Assembly (NCBI GenBank): GCA_002320665.1
Contig: DCKO01000024.1
Location: 1-15,873 of the forward strand
Direction of reading: 5' to 3'
Source of the DNA: Micavibrio sp. UBA1672
GTDB lineage: Bacteria; Pseudomonadota; Alphaproteobacteria; Micavibrionales; Micavibrionaceae
Length of the DNA: 15,873 bases
Below the pieces are notes generated by a model, which ran no database searches, was not told where the DNA came from, and saw nothing but the letters and a program-made list of their open reading frames with translations. Made by a program: the position numbers and the translations under genes. Positions 13,663-15,873 of the stretch are shown in pieces (the first letter of the stretch is position 1; every line of letters starts with the position of its first letter).

Positions 13663-14286
13663 ATGAATATAACAAGCCTAAAATCCTATAAAACCGGAAA
13701 GACCATTTTTTCAGGTCCATATGCAGATATCGTTGCTTGTCTGGAAGATGCTGTGCAGAAAAGAATTAATCTGGAATATGTTGATCTGAGCCATCAAAAC
13801 CTTAGTAATGCCAATCTGGATGAGGCGCATATGCCTTATGCGGATTTTACAGGTTGCAATCTGAGCGGCGTAAATTTATCCGAAAGCAATTTACGTATGA
13901 GCAAATTTCAACATGCGTGCTTGTATAATAGCTATTTTTGTTATTCGGATTTATACGGGTGTGATTTTATCAATACGGATTTTGGTGCCACCAATATTGT
14001 TGGCGCGGATATGCAATGCTGTAAGTTTTCAACGCTATCCTGTTTTTCACTGGATTTTGTGGATGTGGGATCTTTGGCAGGCAGTCAGTTTCATCACGTC
14101 AATGGCAATATCTATCCGATGTCAAACTCACCTATTGTTATTAAGGGTATCTTCAACACGCCGATTGTGATCATGGATTCCGTTGTCCAGATCGGCAGGA
14201 ATACCTTTCCACGCAATGATATTCCGGTCACAAAATTGCTGGGGCATATTGCAGCAGTACCGGTGGATATCAAAACAGTATCGTGA
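13663..14286 (+). CDS. Pentapeptide-repeat protein
   Basis: A 207-residue protein. From about residue 38 to 130 it is built of five-residue repeats of the A(N/D)LxX type: NLEYVDLSHQNLSNANLDEA, ADFTGCNLSGVNLSESNL and later CDFINTDFGATNIVGADM. This predicts a right-handed quadrilateral beta helix. Seven or so cysteines fall in or near the repeats. The N-terminal 35 residues form a cap with a conserved-looking GKTIFSGPYADIVACLEDAV helix. The C-terminal 70 residues leave the repeat and read as beta-rich (PIVIKGIFNTPIVIMDSVVQIG). No signal peptide or membrane segment is seen. GAGGGAG gives a strong ribosome-binding site. Some pentapeptide proteins protect DNA gyrase by mimicking DNA, but nothing here proves that role. 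Confidence 0.88.
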   Translation: MNITSLKSYKTGKTIFSGPYADIVACLEDAVQKRINLEYVDLSHQNLSNANLDEAHMPYADFTGCNLSGVNLSESNLRMSKFQHACLYNSYFCYSDLYGCDFINTDFGATNIVGADMQCCKFSTLSCFSLDFVDVGSLAGSQFHHVNGNIYPMSNSPIVIKGIFNTPIVIMDSVVQIGRNTFPRNDIPVTKLLGHIAAVPVDIKTVS

Positions 14287-14323
14287 TTAATTGTAAATAA
14301 TGTGCCATTTCGCCAAAGCCATA

Positions 14324-14351
14324 TTGACCACACCGCTCATTCCCTTTAAGA
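14324..14351 (+). promoter_or_regulatory. Weak candidate promoter for tRNA-Leu
   Basis: TTGACC (14324-14329) is a good -35 box; the -10 at 16-base spacing is only TTAAGA (14346-14351). The position, about 18-45 bases before the tRNA, suits a tRNA promoter. By-eye call. Confidence 0.3.
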
Positions 14352-14368
14352 CATATCAAGTGTTTTAA

Positions 14369-14454
14369 GCGGGCGTGGCGGAATGGTAGACGCTGCGGAC
14401 TTAAAATCCGTTGACCTTACGGTCGTGGGGGTTCAAGTCCCCCCGCCCGCACCA
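14369..14454 (+). tRNA. tRNA-Leu (anticodon UAA)
   Basis: A complete class II tRNA. The acceptor stem is GCGGGCG (14369-14375) with CGCCCGC (14444-14450), followed by a discriminator A and an encoded CCA. The anticodon stem-loop reads GCGGA-CTTAAAA-TCCGT, placing TAA at 14402-14404, so it reads UUA and UUG. The long variable arm (GACC-TTAC-GGTC) is typical of leucine tRNA, and the T arm has GGGGG-TTCAAGT-CCCCC. No strong terminator follows; the next gene is on the opposite strand. Confidence 0.97.
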
Positions 14455-14489
14455 AGTACCAAAAGCAAGTATAGTTAACTGTTAAATAT

Positions 14490-15089
14490 TTATTCCGCAG
14501 CTTCCTTTTCAGTAACGCCCTGTCTGGCCTTTTCCTGAACTTTTTTGGCTTGTGCTTTCTGGCGTTTATGGCGCTCCTCTTTGCGGATTTCGTCTAATGC
14601 TTTGACCATGACATTGAAGTGCGGCAGCAAGACATCTTCGTATTTTTCTTTTCGGGCTTCATCCATATCCCGCAATAAGTGATCAACAATCTCGCGGGCC
14701 TGCATGTCGGTTTCGCGCTCTCGCAGCATATTTTCGACTTTATCTTGTTGCAGATTACTAAGCTTGTCTGCCAGATGCGTAACAACCTTTGATAATTGTG
14801 GGTCCATACGGCTCATTTTTTTCTGGAAATCGTGACGCGTGATTCTTATCAAGGTTACGTCATCATAAGCTTCGTAATTAAAGGCCAGTTTCTCATCCAA
14901 AAACAGATTACCCTCGGCAATGATATCGCCAGATTTGAAATCGGATAAGTTAATCCTTCTGTTATTTCGTATGATATAAGAGCGAACTGTACCACTTTGT
15001 ACGATGTAGGAATCTGTAGAATCCGTATTTTCGTGCAAAAATGTCTGGCCTTTGTGATACACTACCCTTTCAAATACATCTGATCCCAT
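14490..15089 (-). CDS. Cyclic nucleotide-binding-fold protein without DNA-binding domain
   Basis: A 199-residue protein. Residues about 5-88 resemble a cyclic nucleotide-binding domain (cupin-like roll) as found in Crp/Fnr proteins: HKGQTFLHENTDSTDSYIVQSG and then FKSGDIIAEGNLFLDE, ending with DDVTLIRITRHDF. The phosphate-binding cassette lacks the usual arginine after the GE motif, so binding of cAMP or cGMP is uncertain. No helix-turn-helix follows; residues about 95-199 are instead a long, charged, largely helical tail, ending in a lysine-, glutamate- and alanine-rich segment. The ATG at 15089 has AGAGGTGG at proper spacing; an upstream in-frame ATG at 15122 has none. It is divergent from gapR. 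It could be a sensor or adaptor protein rather than a transcription factor. Confidence 0.75.
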   Translation of the reverse strand: MGSDVFERVVYHKGQTFLHENTDSTDSYIVQSGTVRSYIIRNNRRINLSDFKSGDIIAEGNLFLDEKLAFNYEAYDDVTLIRITRHDFQKKMSRMDPQLSKVVTHLADKLSNLQQDKVENMLRERETDMQAREIVDHLLRDMDEARKEKYEDVLLPHFNVMVKALDEIRKEERHKRQKAQAKKVQEKARQGVTEKEAAE

Positions 15090-15144
15090 AAATCCACCTC
15101 TTGTGTTGTAAAACTCCCCCATATATATTTTACATAAAATTTAT

Positions 15145-15174
15145 ATAATATTTGATTAATCTAATATGCTGCAA
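15145..15174 (-). promoter_or_regulatory. Candidate promoter for the CNBD-like gene
   Basis: On the minus strand TTGCAG (15169-15174) is followed after 18 bases by TATTAT (15145-15150). It lies in a very AT-rich divergent spacer about 55 bases before the chosen start. By-eye call. Confidence 0.35.
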
Positions 15175-15213
15175 TGCATATATTTTTGGGCTTTCGCAAT
15201 CCTGTTGTTTGAT

Positions 15214-15219
15214 TAGAAT
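15214..15219 (+). promoter_or_regulatory. Candidate -10 box for gapR
   Basis: TAGAAT matches five of six bases of the sigma-70 -10 consensus and lies 44 bases before the gapR ATG. The corresponding -35 region (around 15191-15197) is poor, so the promoter may need an activator or another sigma factor. Confidence 0.35.
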
Positions 15220-15263
15220 AAGCACTTACGAATCACCCCATAAATCAAAGGAGCCTGCTAATA

Positions 15264-15578
15264 ATGTCGGATAATATTGCTGTTATGCCTGTACCAGAGC
15301 AAAATGAAGAAACACAACAAACTGACGAGACTAAAGATGTTGGCGGTGTGGCCGGACAGCGCTTAAAATCCTTTATTGAGCGTGTTGAACGTCTGGAAAG
15401 TGAAAAAGCGGCCTTGATGGAAGATATCAAAGAAGTTTATGCCGAAGCCAAGGGCGTTGGTTTTGACGTCAAAACCATGCGTAAATTGATTTCTTTGCGC
15501 AAAATGGAAACAGAAAAGCGCCGCGAAGCCGAAGATCTTCTCGACCTTTATAAGTCTGCTATCGGGATGGCGGATTAG
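15264..15578 (+). CDS. gapR: Nucleoid-associated protein GapR (DUF2312 / UPF0335)
   Basis: A 104-residue protein whose residues about 32-104 are a clear DUF2312 domain: QRLKSFIERVERLESEKAAL, then EDIKEVYAEAKGVGFDVKTMRKLI and LRKMETEKRREAEDLLDLYKSAIG. In Caulobacter this family, GapR, is a growth-essential coiled-coil DNA-binding protein that recognises overtwisted AT-rich DNA ahead of replication and transcription. The N-terminal 28 residues are an acidic, variable extension that makes it slightly longer than the Caulobacter protein. AAGGAG lies ten bases before the ATG. The upstream spacer is very AT-rich, which would suit self-binding. A bidirectional terminator follows directly. Confidence 0.93.
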   Translation: MSDNIAVMPVPEQNEETQQTDETKDVGGVAGQRLKSFIERVERLESEKAALMEDIKEVYAEAKGVGFDVKTMRKLISLRKMETEKRREAEDLLDLYKSAIGMAD

Positions 15579-15587
15579 AGATAATAA

Positions 15588-15620
15588 GAAAAGGCGTTTT
15601 TTGTAGATAAACGCCTTTTC
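15588..15620. terminator. Bidirectional terminator between gapR and the convergent DUF4402-like gene
   Basis: GAAAAGGCGTTT (15588-15599) pairs perfectly over 12 bases with AAACGCCTTTTC (15609-15620), with a nine-base loop. The stem ends in TTTT on both strands, so it can end transcripts arriving from gapR (plus) and from the gene that ends at 15639 (minus). Confidence 0.8.
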
Positions 15621-15638
15621 CCTTCTGGGACATCAGAA

Positions 15639-15873
15639 TTAGTACGAAAACGTGACGTCAAAGTTAGCTGTATGTGTTGTGTCAGCTGGCGTAGCGGTAA
15701 TGGCAATAATTCCACCAAATGTCACAGCTTCATCCGTCGCCGCGACCAATGTTGTCACTGTACCTGTGTCAGTATCGCCATCTAGCGCATTGTTTCCATC
15801 ATTAGCTGTTCTGTAGTCTGTGTCTGTTAGTGATAATGCAGGACTAACGAAATCCGAAGAAGCAGAACGTGTA
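15639..15873 (-). CDS. DUF4402-like secreted or surface protein, 3' end only
   Basis: An open frame on the minus strand enters from beyond the window and ends at a TAA (15639-15641), giving the last 77 residues. The sequence is rich in Thr, Ala, Asp and Gly, has no cysteine and alternates like beta strands. It ends EAVTFGGIIAITA, then PADTTHTANFDVTFSY. A GG-I-x-(I/V) strand near the end, followed by a final strand finishing in an aromatic residue, is the pattern of the DUF4402 family, whose members are exported. The N-terminus and any signal peptide are outside the window. The assignment is by remembered family pattern, so treat the product name as tentative; that it is a real coding end is supported by its composition and by the shared terminator. 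Confidence 0.6.
   Translation of the reverse strand, partial: TRSASSDFVSPALSLTDTDYRTANDGNNALDGDTDTGTVTTLVAATDEAVTFGGIIAITATPADTTHTANFDVTFSY

Noticed and set aside
1..15873. CRISPR array, prophage, integrase or insertion sequence
   Set aside because: No regularly spaced repeats, no transposase or integrase frame and no phage genes were seen; the tRNA-Leu has no duplicated 3' end nearby to suggest an attachment site.

Overview
The window looks like ordinary chromosomal DNA from an alphaproteobacterium of moderate GC content. The evidence is the rph / hrcA / grpE neighbourhood, a dnaK-dnaJ-dapB run, a bactofilin, and a GapR (DUF2312) nucleoid protein, a family known essentially from Alphaproteobacteria. 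The genus cannot be read from the sequence. There is no integrase, transposase, phage structural gene or CRISPR array.

Layout. (1) 1-1108: rph (RNase PH, minus strand), flanked on both sides by palindromic repeats of one family; the larger copy fills much of the rph/hrcA divergent spacer. (2) 1109-7577, plus strand: the heat-shock block hrcA, an unrecognised secreted protein, grpE, a 434-base spacer, then dnaK and dnaJ with a hairpin between them. The spacer carries a near-perfect parS (ParB-binding) palindrome. (3) 7578-10484: a 102-base element with inverted ends, then dapB, ogt (minus), nth and an alpha/beta hydrolase (minus), packed so tightly that the convergent pairs overlap and the ogt/nth starts are 34 bases apart. 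(4) 10485-13402, minus strand: bactofilin and uvrC. (5) 13403-15873: a very AT-rich spacer, a pentapeptide-repeat protein, tRNA-Leu(UAA), a cyclic-nucleotide-binding-fold protein without a DNA-binding domain (minus), gapR, a terminator shared by two convergent genes, and the 3' end of a DUF4402-like surface or secreted protein (minus) that runs off the window.

How the genes work together. HrcA is a heat-shock repressor and GrpE-DnaK-DnaJ form the Hsp70 machine, so region 2 is a proteostasis locus. Ogt, Nth and UvrC give three separate DNA-repair routes (direct alkyl reversal, base excision, nucleotide excision) within about 5 kb. DapB belongs to lysine/diaminopimelate synthesis, and bactofilin is a cytoskeletal scaffold. 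The parS-like site suggests that the locus lies in the origin-proximal part of the chromosome, where ParB loads; GapR, which binds overtwisted AT-rich DNA, is also a chromosome-organising protein.

No clearly new multi-gene system is visible. The items most worth checking are the parS-like site with its surrounding cluster of half-site-like motifs, the two small palindromic element families, the unknown exported protein set between hrcA and grpE, and the CNBD-only protein beside gapR.
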